A stretch of DNA of 64,000 nt from assembly GCF_014851395.1 (NCBI RefSeq), contig NW_024041150.1, positions 4,392,891 to 4,456,890 of the forward strand, in the 5' to 3' direction. Below, in pieces: positions 12,481 to 23,659 of this stretch. Every line of letters starts with the position of its first letter. Position 1 is the stretch's first letter. The translations under genes and the position numbers were made by a program. The notes beneath the pieces are model-generated. The model saw only the letters and a program-made list of their open reading frames with translations. It ran no database searches and was not told where the DNA came from. The stretch is from Micropterus salmoides. Its lineage: Eukaryota; Chordata; Actinopteri; Centrarchiformes; Centrarchidae.

Positions 12481-13484
12481 GAAATTGTATCTGATAGCTC
12501 TTCATCCTAATTAGGTCATCCTCACGGGTTCCTTTTAGGAAGACATCAAACTTTTAGCCATGTGTTGTGTTTCTAACTCTTGTTTAACAAGTGTTATACA
12601 GTTTCAGTTCGGGTAACGCAGGCCCTGACGGTGTTGGAGCCCTAAGCGAGATTTGAGCATTAAAGACTTCATTCCTTCTTTCTGGTGAAAATTTCTGCAC
12701 CAATTTAAGGTGGAAATGTCTTTATCCATATAAAGGAAAACACATATTCAGGCGGTAGGTGACAATTCAAATATTAATAATTAATAGAATATAATGCAGT
12801 CAGGCTTTCAGGCTTTCTGTAGATATTCTTTAGATCAACTTTTCTAATTTAAAAAATCCCTGATGAGTCAGCACACATGCTCGGCCTTCCCTCCTCTTTT
12901 GTTTGGGGAGGTCACCTCTTAAAATACGTGACACTTTTTCACCTCAATGATAAATTAATTCATTTTATTTAACTTATATCTCCTGTAGCTCCTGTGTTTC
13001 AGCAGGTTTTCTCCTCATGTTCAAAACTTTCTGTCTCTCTCCCATATCTGTGTTCTGACATGTCCAGAAAAAGTTATCGCAGTATTACGCGACTATAACT
13101 CATCATTTAATGAGAATTCATAACATTTTTTAAGTCCACCTGCCCTTTCCTCTGTGCATGACGCTACTGATCCGCTGGGAGGAACGTTATCCCCTTCAGA
13201 CGTTTGACCGACGCAGTTTGGGAAATTTTTGCCCTGGGGTGACGGGGCTTTCCCCGTGCCACTCTGAGTACAAACATGCATTTTTGCTCCACTGGTGGTA
13301 AAGTTTTCTCTCAGTTGTTCACACGAGCTTTACAGCCTCATGGAGCCTCATGTCGAAAACTACTATTTGAATGAATCCTTTAATTGTTGAGCTAACAAGT
13401 AACTCGTATTTCCCTCAACACACACACACACACACACACCACACACACATAATCATTCATCCTAAAACCTGTTTTAAGTGCCTC
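12481..13484. other. Intergenic stretch up to the gap, no supported gene
   Basis: I looked on the minus strand for the missing last exons of the slc22a15-like gene (the ELYPT and FGRRK motif region) and saw none. A CA microsatellite occupies about 13418-13450, directly before the gap, which may be why assembly broke here. Confidence 0.5.
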
Positions 13485-13984
13485 NNNNNNNNNNNNNNNN
13501 NNNNNNNNNNNNNNNNNNNNNNNNNNNNNNNNNNNNNNNNNNNNNNNNNNNNNNNNNNNNNNNNNNNNNNNNNNNNNNNNNNNNNNNNNNNNNNNNNNNN
13601 NNNNNNNNNNNNNNNNNNNNNNNNNNNNNNNNNNNNNNNNNNNNNNNNNNNNNNNNNNNNNNNNNNNNNNNNNNNNNNNNNNNNNNNNNNNNNNNNNNNN
13701 NNNNNNNNNNNNNNNNNNNNNNNNNNNNNNNNNNNNNNNNNNNNNNNNNNNNNNNNNNNNNNNNNNNNNNNNNNNNNNNNNNNNNNNNNNNNNNNNNNNN
13801 NNNNNNNNNNNNNNNNNNNNNNNNNNNNNNNNNNNNNNNNNNNNNNNNNNNNNNNNNNNNNNNNNNNNNNNNNNNNNNNNNNNNNNNNNNNNNNNNNNNN
13901 NNNNNNNNNNNNNNNNNNNNNNNNNNNNNNNNNNNNNNNNNNNNNNNNNNNNNNNNNNNNNNNNNNNNNNNNNNNNNNNNNNNN
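13485..13984. other. Assembly gap (500 N)
   Basis: Exactly 500 unknown bases, the same length as the second gap, so the size is probably a placeholder. It lies just downstream (in transcription direction) of the last readable slc22a15-like exon and probably hides that gene's 3' exons. Confidence 0.98.
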
Positions 13985-14077
13985 TCTTAAAACAAACTAA
14001 TTTAAACTTAAGATGGAAATATACACATGTACAGATCAGCAGATTAATACAAACAACTCCACAAAGTTTATAATTAA

Positions 14078-14185
14078 GGCCCCATCCACACTACTGCGTT
14101 TTCGTTTTGAAGCTCCGGAGAGCGTTTTAGTGAAGACGGATCTCTGATTGGGTCTCATCAGTCATGCAAAACAGAAACACGATGC
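14078..14185. repeat. Fragment of a dispersed fish repeat
   Basis: The block GGCCCCATCCACACTACTGC, followed by CGTTTTCGTTTTGAAG and CTCCGGAGAGCGTTTT, is the recognisable end of a common fish repeat that opens with a GGCCCCGTCCACAC-like motif. No partner end was found, so this copy is truncated. Confidence 0.45.
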
Positions 14186-14367
14186 TGTTGACAGAGTTTT
14201 AGTTTTGGTATTTTTATTAAAATATTTTGTACCGTGCAAATAACACTTACATCCTACACTTGTACTGTGCATGGATCTGGGCCAATCAAAGACTTCTCCA
14301 ACACTGAGGTGTTACACAGACTCTCTGAACTACATAGTGTGTATTATTGCGTGTGTGTGTGTCTCAC

Positions 14368-17300
14368 CAGTGTTTGTTGATGAAGTATATACAGAGCGGG
14401 TAGGCGGGCAGCTCCACCAGGCCGTACATGGCTACGTTCATATAACGGCTACCAGACATCTCGCTGGCCCCCAGAGTCAGACCGTAGTACACCAGACTGC
14501 ACGCATACCTGCAACACACACACAAAAAACTAATCAGACTAAACTGATCTGTTACTCTAACTGTTGCTGATAACACTACGGCCCAAACCACATGTCTTTA
14601 TGGTTATACAGCATCTTAAATTCCCCGACTACTTTAAAAGATTCACCTTCCATCTGTCCAAAAGCAAAAGGTTTTGTTTATTTCTACAGTCAGTCTGTAA
14701 CTTCAGACAAGACTGGAGGATGGAATACAGAAGATTTCTGTAAAGTAAAATATTTGTAGATACAAAACCAACCAGAAAATGCATTTGTATAAATATTTTC
14801 TCCTCTTCAGCCTTCTCTGTTCAACGATATGTAAAAAAAAAAAACATTTGTGAGATCCATCAAATAGCCGTTAAAAGATTACAAACAACAAAAGGATCAT
14901 TTTCTAAAGAGCAAAAAGAACCTCATGATGAATTTAAAGAAGCAGAAAAATCTTACGTAACTTAAGCAGAAACTGGAGGAATCGTGGGTATTTTATTTGC
15001 AGTACTGGTAGCAGTGATAGAAGTGATATAAGTAGCTGTATTAGTAGTAGTAATACTGCAGTAGTAACAGCAGCATCCCTTAGCAGCTTTGGGCTACAGC
15101 ACCTGCAGCAACATATCTCGCACGCTTTGTTCTTCTTCTGTGGTGCTCTACTCACCAGACATACATGAGCACCATGGTTCTCAGACGGAGGACCGGATGG
15201 ATCACCAGCTGCAGGACACCTGCCCCCCTGCCGTCACGGTTTCCGGCTTTAGCAGCGCAGACGCGTTTCAAAACCAGGTTGTTGGCAGGGTTGCCGTTCC
15301 TCAGCGCCATGTAGCGCAGCACCTACGAAGACGAGACGTTTACAGACTAAGTTACCTCGCTGTTAAGTTAAGAGGAACCCAGACACAGGCTGGCTAAATT
15401 CAGGGCCATCCCTTAAGAAAGAAAGGGAATATGACAATATTTAAATACAACGATACACAGTTCAGGAGTTGCAGATGGACCCTGTGAATGCGGTCAGATT
15501 CTTTTAACACGAGTCTTCGTCAACCTTCGTTTTCCACTGAGCTCCAGCACAAGAAGTCTGGAAAGAACGTATATACAGCACTTGTAATATTTGTACTAAT
15601 GTATTCACCTCTTCTGCTCGCTGCGTCTGACCCTTCGAATACAGCCAGCGTGGAGACTCGGGAAGAGTGCTGGAGGGAAAAAGACCAGAGGAGTCATTAC
15701 GCCGATGTAATTCGAGGAGTGGACGGCATGCACATATTCACAAAACAGCAGATGTTTTCCGCGAAAGGTGCGACTGCTGCGTCAAGATAGTGATGCATGA
15801 TGGGTTTTTGGTGGCCTTAATGTTGCTAGATGAGCTATCTCCGCGGAAACTGTCACAACAGATGGTCTGTGTGGAGTGTTTCTTTTATTGTATGTATTTT
15901 TCCAAAAACAAGTCTTTAGAAGTCGTCTTACATTTTTTTACATTATTAATACTCCTGACATCACCACGACAACAACAACAACAACTCCTGCAGATTACTC
16001 TCAAGATTTCCCAAAGAGCCGGGGATTGAACTGCTGACCTTCCGATTACCGGGCAACCCGCTTGTCCTCTTGAGCCACAGTCACAATCTTGTTTACAGGA
16101 TTTACATGCATCCTTAATATTTTTTTTAAATCCCTTTTTATTTACATATCTATTTTAATTGGTTTCCATTCATTTCTGTGGGGTGTGAAAATGAGTTTGT
16201 TGTCGTTTTATAATGTTTTCGTTTTACCACAACATCAAAAATTTAAAACACATCAGCATGGTTTGAAAAAAAAAGTGTGATATAAAAGGCCACGTACTGA
16301 GATAACATGTATATTAGACTGTACTCTGCAGGAATAAAAGAATTATAAATGACTTTGTTTTGATATCAGTGTATATCAGTCCACCACTAGTTTAAAGACT
16401 TGTGTGACTTGTAGAAAAAAAACCCTGGTATGCTCCTTTCAGTTTGTTATATTTAAGGTATTCTGATTGAATTGTAATTTATATTACATGATATTTTGTT
16501 TCATGCGTTTCAATGCTTCTAAAACCCACCAGTCTATTTTTATTTATTTATTTTTTCTGGATGCAGGCGGTGGCGACTCGTCTCTCTGAGGTTTGTACTC
16601 ACACAGACAGCAGGAGGAACAGGACGCCGGACGAGTTGGACGCCATAGCCAGGTTCCTCCACGGCTGGATGAAGTAGCCCAGAGCTCCGAACAGGGCGAT
16701 GCCGACGGCAAAGGTCATGCTGGTCAACGTCCCTGAAGAACAGAGGAATAAATACTCAATACAACAGCGAAGGAACGCGCCGATATGTTTTCTCAAATCG
16801 CTCTAAAACTCTACATTCAATATACCAAAGAAGAAAAGCAGCCATTTCAGAAGCTGTAACCAGAAAACATTCAACACTTTATCTGATAAATATCCAAAAC
16901 TGATCGACTCGATCGAATTTCAGCACTTATTTGGCAGAAGTCATTAATAAAAACTGATGCACGACCGGGTTGTTTGTGTGTTTTTCGTACCCGTCATGGC
17001 CCAGTACGACTTGCCCACGTACTCCTGAGTGAGGACAAAGCAGACGAGGCCGATGCCGCCGTTCATCAGCCCCACCAGGAGGCGAGACACGGCGAACACC
17101 TCGTAGCTGGGGGCGAAGGCGGTCACATAGCCAAAGATCACCTCGAAAAACAGGCCTGCGTGAAAGAAGAAGAGTGAGAGTAGAGTGAATGTAAGTAATG
17201 TGACTTGTAATACCTGATCCGGAGAGAAATATGAGACTCTTCTTCTTTTAAAATGGTCTGAATTTCTAAATCCAGCCCGTTGACTACTAGACAAACAGCC

Positions 17301-18258
17301 CCAGGACTAACTCACTGAGACAAATCATGGCGTGTGGTTTTCGCTCACCTGTCAGGTAGACAGGTCTCCTGCCGATCCTGTCCGAGAGCGGCCCAAAGAC
17401 GATGTTCCCGACCAGAAGCCCGGCGAAGAACAGCGACCCTGCTAGACTGACCTTATAGGCCTGATGCCTGATGAGAAACCACTGGGGAACACAGAGAGCA
17501 GCAGAAACCACTCAGTCTCTGTTTGTGGGTTTAAGCTTCACTGACGCTAAAAGTGAAAATGCACGTGAACTCCCTCACCTCGGTCACTATGGAGTCGGTG
17601 TCCTCTGTAAAGGTAACGAGCTCCCGCTGGCTGCTGCCGACGCCGTCCAGCTGCTCGATCCGGTACTTCGGCGTGGATCCAATCAGAACGATCAGCATGG
17701 ACTGACAGGCCATGTACACCTGAAACACAGAAACAAAGTTCAGAGGGCAAAGACCGTGGACAGGGCCCTTTGAAGCCCTTTATATATTTCCAAATTATGC
17801 GTTTTTCTGTTTTAATTTTCCTGAATTCTGTGTTTAAAAAAAAATGAAGGGCACTGTGTCATCAGACAGAGTGTGTAATCATGTGGTGGACGAATAAAAT
17901 GTCAATAGCAAATTTATTACAAATTGAATCAACATCAGTTAATTTGATGTATCACGTAAATATGCATATAGAAGTGTTCAAATGTATGTGAAATTATTTA
18001 TAGGGACAATTTACAATGAATGTATTGTAACAGCAGGATATTAAAAATACTATAATACTCTTTAATAAAAAGGGAAAATTTACATTGTTGCAGTATTGTG
18101 CAGCGCTCCGTCTTGTTTACACAGCTAGACCAGACATAAGTGTTTTAATTTATTTTTAAACTGAATATCTGACTCCGCCTTGCATCTGCCGGTGTGGTTT
18201 TACTTCTGAGAGTCTGTTGAAGTGATGAGGTCTCGCTAGCGTCGTCTTTGATATGATG

Positions 18259-18293
<35 letters not shown>

Positions 18294-20862
18294 GGAGGCT
18301 TTGAACTCTGCCCTCGCTGAAACACCGACACAGAGGAGACAGAAAGAGCGCCTGTTAACACCAAAACATAGCAAGAACGTTTTTCTGTTCCTCTGTGGGC
18401 AAAAACGCTTACAATGTTGGGAAAGGCCCCATTGTTTTTTTAAATGGCATCAACATTTTGGCCAATTCCATGATATTGTTAGCTGAAAATCCCCCCAAAA
18501 CAATGGTTGGGTCAACACTGCTGCTCATGCAGAGTTTCCACTCTGGCCATCAGGAAGGAGGAGGGCCAAACAAAACAGATCTGGGACCATTTGTTTTCCC
18601 ACCAGCTGCTGGGCTTTTACACAAGCTGCAGGCCTAGCTGCTGCACACACCGTGCTTTATCTCTCACTTTATCAGGATTCAGAACAGAAAATGACCTTGC
18701 ACCTCTGTAACGTGAGACGGGTGCGTATATATACACAAAACATTTAGAACAAATCAAATCCGTTCATAGACACACGTTTTCAGTTTCAGATCTCAGCTGT
18801 TACCTGATACATCAATAGATAAATAGAGGAAATATCATGTGACCTCACTAAAGATTCACAAGGGAAAAATGTCACACTGTTAAGTAAAAAACAAAAAACT
18901 GAGAGAAAAAGTCATCAACATAAATATGACTTACAAACCTCCACATTATTTATTATATTTAGTACAACAAACACATTAAAAGGTCCTTATAATGTTCATG
19001 CAGGATCATTTATAAATGAACACAATGCTTAATGGTCCTGATACGATATGTTCATCCAACACTGTTTACAGCTGGACAGGAATAACTCAGGTAGAGCTGT
19101 AACGATTAGGCTAGTCAATTAATCGATTAGTGTGTCGAAAGACAATAAATTGACATCAGCAACAACGTGAAACATTGCTGGTTTCATCTTCTTCAATATG
19201 AGTATTTGCTGCTATTTTTGTCAGTTATGATGTCAGTAACAAAGCCGACAGAGAACATAATGTTCACAATCACCAGAAAACTAACTCATCATTAAGTTCT
19301 CAAGGAGCCAATGTTTGCAGAGTATAAATCCAGTGCGCCTCACGTCGTTTGAGTAACTTATCTTTATTTAAGATAACATCTACAGTATATCACATGTAGT
19401 TTAAATCTATTATTTGTCTTATCATATTAAGACTATCAAAACAAATCAGTGCCAATGTGCTGAGAGACAGTTCTAGTAGAATAAACACTTTATCACCATT
19501 AAAACTGCAACTAACAATGTACTGCTTTCCAAACCTGACAACACATATTAAAAACACACAACCCTCCTGTATTCTTGCCTGTAATTAAGACAACAAAACC
19601 CATCATGAATGCAGGCTGGAACAGGATCCACTGCATTTTATTGAGGTATTGTTCTAACAAGGCCAATACCAGACTCACACACTGATCTGTCCTGCATCAT
19701 ACAACCTGTCAAAACAACTGAATCCACGCTTCTGAATGTTTTTAAAGTGACAACACAAGCGGTTTGTTGATTATTGTCATGACTACCTGTATTCTGCCAT
19801 GGTGCTGGATAAATGGGATTTGAGATAAGAGGCTTTAAAGACGAAATAACTTAATATAGTAGTTAACAGAAAAAAAAATATGAAGGCTAAATAGACTTAA
19901 AGCAGATGTAACGTTGGTGTTTTGCACTCGGTGATCGATTTCAAGTTAATCAGTGCGCTCAACTCTACAAATCACTGGGAATCAAAAGATGGCAAACAAA
20001 TCAAGCATAATAGATATGATATAAAATAAATTCATCATGTATCTACCATCTAATCACCATCAGGGGAACTTTTATTGAGTGCGGTTACGTTTAACGACTA
20101 TTAGCTAGCTTAGTTAGCTTAACCGCAACGGAGGTTTTGACGAACTTCATTAAAAGATGCTGAGGTTTGAGATTAAATTTGATATTTGGGACAATACAGA
20201 CGAAGTGGGAAAATACTTACAATTATTTAGAATATGTGGAATGTTGTGATCAATTCGGCAAAAGGTTTGACGTTGCTACGAGTCATTTATTTTAAATAAA
20301 TGTAATTTTTACACGTGTTTCACAATGCTTGTCAATATAAAATTTAACTTGCAAGTTCTCCGGAGCGGCGGGATGATATTTGGCCATGTTGGAATGATTT
20401 ATGTTTTAGTAGGCAAAGTATGGTCTGTTGAGTTAAATAGCAGCTCATATACGTGTTGAGTTATGGACTGCTTGATTTGCGAAGTTAAGTTTGCCGATAA
20501 ACAAGGCTGCACTATTCACGTCGTTTTTTCAAGGAAGTCTGGTTTACAGCTATTTATCCAGGAAAGTGCACATCCTGCGCTCTTACATAGAGAAACTGTA
20601 AAAATATAGTGATTTCTTAAGCGTTAAAATGTTTCAGCACCAAATGTTACATCCTGTGGCCACAATAAAACGCTTAAAAAGTCCTCCGACAGAGACTGGA
20701 AAGCCACGTAGCGCTAAGTTAGCACTGTCAGGGGCGTTCTCTGGTTCTCACGTAACGTTATTAGACAAATCCACTAACCTGGGTCAGAACAAGAACAGCC
20801 ACCGCCCGCTGCTGGTAGGGTCCAAACTCGCCCACAACTTGAAAAGCTTCTTCTAAATCCAT
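14368..20862 (-). CDS. slc22a15: Solute carrier family 22 member 15-like transporter, first eight coding exons
   Basis: Coding exons in transcription order are 20862-20779, 17719-17579, 17481-17349, 17155-16991, 16732-16603, 15669-15609, 15322-15156 and 14508-14368. All have AG/GT borders and all phases join (1022 nt, about 340 residues). The start MDLEEAFQVVGEFGPYQQ matches the SLC22A15 N terminus. The MFS loop motif GPLSDRIGRRP follows WFLIRHQAYKVS. Later landmarks are LVGLMNGG, TLPESPRWLYSKG, and CSLVYYGLTLGASEMSGS leading to PLCIYFINKHW, about two thirds along a protein of about 550 residues. SLC22A15 is a plasma-membrane transporter of zwitterions such as ergothioneine and carnitine derivatives. 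The final exons (last four or so membrane helices) were not found and probably lie in the gap at 13485-13984. Identity to remembered human SLC22A15 is moderate, so it could be a fish paralogue. Confidence 0.88.
17762..20778 (-). other. Large first intron of the slc22a15-like gene
   Basis: About 3 kb without exons. It holds a GT microsatellite at 18261-18291 and an AT-rich stretch with the GCTGTAACGATTAGGC...ATTAATCGATTAG motif near 19096-19130, an end motif common to fish hAT-derived repeats. Nothing else is recognised. Confidence 0.5.
18261..18291. repeat. (GT)n microsatellite
   Basis: About fifteen uninterrupted GT dinucleotides. Confidence 0.95.
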
Positions 20863-20936
20863 CCCAGGTCGGGCGGCCCGGCAGCTCTCTGATGTAGCAT
20901 CACACAGGAAAGAGCTGCGCGAGTGTGATCCGCGCT

Positions 20937-20979
20937 CACTTCCGGCTTCGTTCCTTTTTCATCTTTACGCACTTCCGGC
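20937..20979 (-). promoter_or_regulatory. Tandem ETS-type sites upstream of the slc22a15-like start
   Basis: CACTTCCGGC occurs at 20937-20946 and 20970-20979, about 75-115 bp upstream of the ATG on the minus strand. Each reads CCGGAAGTG on the gene's strand, the consensus for ETS/GABP factors, and both copies continue into a similar TTCGTTCC/CTCGTTTCC tail. No TATA box is visible, fitting an ETS-driven housekeeping-type promoter. Function is inferred. Confidence 0.5.
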
Positions 20980-21029
20980 CTCGTTTCCTGCGTCCATTTC
21001 AGAAATAATGACTAAAGACTCTGTGTGAC

Positions 21030-22414
21030 GATGTGACAGGTTTATTTATAAGGCACTTACAAAAACTAACCATAATTCAAACATTTGCTAAGTACAATAA
21101 GTTACGGGAAGTGGCGTCAATAATTGTTTTTAGATAAGACCCAAAACCTTAAATAAACAATCACTTAAACCAGTGCATGGAAAAGGGATGGATGATAGTT
21201 AAATAACTTTAAGCAGATTGAGCCACATTATTTTTGATTCATTACATATACACACACTAGAGCAGCAACAACTAGGTGATTAATTGCCAACTATTTTGTA
21301 TCTTATTTTAAAGAAAGAATGTCAAATTTCTCTCATTCCAGCGTCTTAAATGTGAATATTTTCTGGTTTGTTTCCTCCTCAGTGACAGTAAACTAAATAT
21401 ATTTGGATGGTGGATAGAAGATGTGTCTGAGGACATCCCCTATGGCTTTGTCAAAGACTGACATTTTCACAATTTTCTGGACCTAAAAACGAATCGAGAT
21501 AAGCAATAATAATAAAATAATCACTTGCTGCAGCCCTGATATACATATGGTCCCTATGCAGAGACATGCTTTACCTTAGCTGTGGACATGCGCTTAAAGT
21601 CACCAGCAAATTACAAATACAGGTGCGATAAGATGTTTATAATACAATGTTGATTTAACAAGACACATTGCCAACATTCCTTTACATGATGTTTGGATTT
21701 CTTCAAGTTATTATAAGGTTTTTTTTTTTAAAGAACATGCTTCAATGCATTAATCCATCAACACCAGAGAGTCAGCATCATTCAGGTCTTCTGATATATC
21801 CAAAGTCAAAAGTCAAGGGTCAACAGTTCAGTGGTATCGATGACCCCACAGACGTTAAATAGCTGAGTTTCCCTACCATTAAGTCAGACGAAATATCTTC
21901 CAGTATCTTCAACCAAGTCCAGTTGCCCTTGACTTTAACAGTCTTTGGATAATTATGCCCTGGATGACTGAGAATCTTCACAGACGTCATTTCATCAAGG
22001 CGTAGCAGAAATAAAAACATTTTTCTTTAAGATCTGGGCTGCAATTGTTAGTACATTCTTTGGGATTTGTGTTAACACGTGAAGAGAAATGCTGAAATGT
22101 GGCTAAATGGACACTAAAGGAGAGAAGAGGAGGAGCATCTATCCTCCCATCTTACTCTACCTTAGAATGTCATAGCGATATCCTGATAAGCTACACACAG
22201 TTTTAAGAAAACAAACAAACAAACAAACAAAAAAAACATGATGTCCCTCTGTTCCATTGTTTTGGGGGATTAACTAAGTCGTTCTTCTTGCTCCTGTAAA
22301 GTAACAGTCCATGATGCTAATAAAAACACCTGAGGGCCAAAGGCATCATGAGGCAAGAGCTCCACAACTTCATCCAGTCCCTTAGGATTGTGATTTTGGA
22401 TTTTGTGGGTTGAG
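21030..22414 (-). other. Probable 3' UTR of the CD2-family gene
   Basis: A non-coding stretch after the stop codon of the intronless immunoglobulin gene. On the minus strand an AATAAA signal is present as TTTATT at about 21042-21047, which would end the transcript about 170 bp short of the slc22a15-like start. A stretch of alternating A and CAAA near 22205-22237 is low-complexity. The UTR limits are inferred. Confidence 0.4.
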
Positions 22415-23245
22415 TTACAGAGCATCAGGTGAGTTTTTGACATTAGATGCTGCATCTCCATTTCCAGATGGTATCGCAGTGGGAACTTGCTCTCGATCGT
22501 TAGCGATCCAGAATTTCGGGATTACACCCTTCTTGATGAGTACAAACACAACTGCAATTGCGATGATTATGATTAGGGCAAATATAACCGAAATAGCTAT
22601 AGTTCCAGCTGAAGAGCTTTCTGCAGCCGCACTGTAGAACGGGTTGCCTAGGGGGTCACTTTCTTTCTCGCTGACCGGGTTCTTCATCTTACAGGAAAAG
22701 GTTTCAACCTGGTTTTTCGAACTCCTGGTGATTTTCATGTCCTTTTCCGACTCCTTCCAGTCTCCGGCTCCCTCCTTCCAGCTGTAGGTCACAGGTTCGG
22801 CCCCTGCAGTGTCTCCATCACAGGACAGCGTGCACTCCTCTGAATCCCCATTACAGGACACTGGTCGCAACACCACCTCAGGCTTGGGCACTTCTTTGAT
22901 CACTTTAACATTATAGCTCGGACTCTGGACATGGCTGTTGATTTCCACTACGTACTGCCCCGCGTCAGCTTCTACCATTTTCTTGATTTCCAATCGTCCA
23001 GTGGTTGTGTCCAGGGTTGTGCGGCCTTTAAACGTACTGTAGTATGTCAGATTAATTGCTCCCTGCACCCACTCTGCCAGCAGATTGTTGTTGTGTTTCC
23101 ACAGGATGTTGGTGATGGCTGCTGATGGTTGAGGCCTCAGCTCCAGGTTACCACCAACAGCGAAGTATTTATCTTCGGCTAAAACAGAGATCAGCACGGT
23201 CGCCAGCACCGCCGCCCGGAGCCAAACACCAACCTGTTCCCCCAT
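22415..23245 (-). CDS. CD48/CD58-like (CD2 family) immunoglobulin membrane protein, single exon
   Basis: One uninterrupted 276-codon frame. Residues 1-23 form a signal peptide. Residues 24-117 form a V-type Ig domain without cysteines, as is usual for CD2-family V domains, with the DAGQYVVEI strand-F motif and an N-glycosylation site at N65. Residues 119-202 form a C2-type domain with four cysteines (131, 138, 142, 185), the two-disulfide arrangement of CD2/CD48/CD58. A transmembrane helix lies near 213-237. The cytoplasmic tail of about 38 residues has no tyrosine, hence no SLAM-type switch motif, so it looks like an adhesion ligand rather than a signalling receptor. Such proteins mediate contact between leukocytes. 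Family genes normally split signal, V, C2 and membrane parts into separate exons; here all are in one exon with no break. The family call is firm; the exact orthologue (CD48, CD58 or other) is not decidable. Confidence 0.85.
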   Translation of the reverse strand: MGEQVGVWLRAAVLATVLISVLAEDKYFAVGGNLELRPQPSAAITNILWKHNNNLLAEWVQGAINLTYYSTFKGRTTLDTTTGRLEIKKMVEADAGQYVVEINSHVQSPSYNVKVIKEVPKPEVVLRPVSCNGDSEECTLSCDGDTAGAEPVTYSWKEGAGDWKESEKDMKITRSSKNQVETFSCKMKNPVSEKESDPLGNPFYSAAAESSSAGTIAISVIFALIIIIAIAVVFVLIKKGVIPKFWIANDREQVPTAIPSGNGDAASNVKNSPDAL

Positions 23246-23285
23246 GTCTTTAATCTCAATACAGGACTGAGAGCGTCGGTTAGCG

Positions 23286-23642
23286 ACGGTTAGCTCGTCA
23301 GGCTGAAGCTGGTGTGCTAGCCGCGCCCTTCCTTCCTTCTTCTTCCTCGCTCGCTCGCTCGCTCTATGCGAGTGTGACAGATCTGTTGGTGTTCACCGTG
23401 AAAATCTGATCACCCGGGCGGTCTCCTCACTGCCCGAACCAAATTCGACAGGTTAATCTGTAATACCAGCGAAAAATGGTCGGTTAGCTCGACAGGCGGA
23501 AAGCTGGTGTGCTCGGTGCGCCCTTCCTTCCACGCTCGCTCTCTGCGAGTGTAACGGATCTGTTGGTGCTCACCGTGAAAATCTGATGACTCAGGTGGTC
23601 TCCTCACTGCCAGATTTAAATTCGACACATGTTGATCTCTAA
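23286..23642 (-). repeat. Tandem duplication of the 5' flank of the CD2-family gene
   Basis: Two direct copies, about 23286-23463 and 23480-23642, share ordered blocks: GGTTAGCTCG, then AAGCTGGTGTGCT, GCGCCCTTCCTTCC, TGCGAGTGT, GATCTGTTGGTG, CACCGTGAAAATCTGAT, GGTCTCCTCACTGCC and AAATTCGACA. The gene-proximal copy has an extra TTCTTCC plus CTCG tandem run. The block lies 40-400 bp upstream of the ATG and so probably includes promoter or 5' UTR. Neither copy has an evident TATA box. The copies differ at many positions, so the duplication is not recent. Confidence 0.8.
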
Positions 23643-23659
23643 CGCAGAGCATAATCTAT

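Noticed and set aside
13371..14000. Long frames across the first N gap (similar ones at 60925-61567)
   Set aside because: They consist of unknown residues; the frames exist only because N is not a stop.
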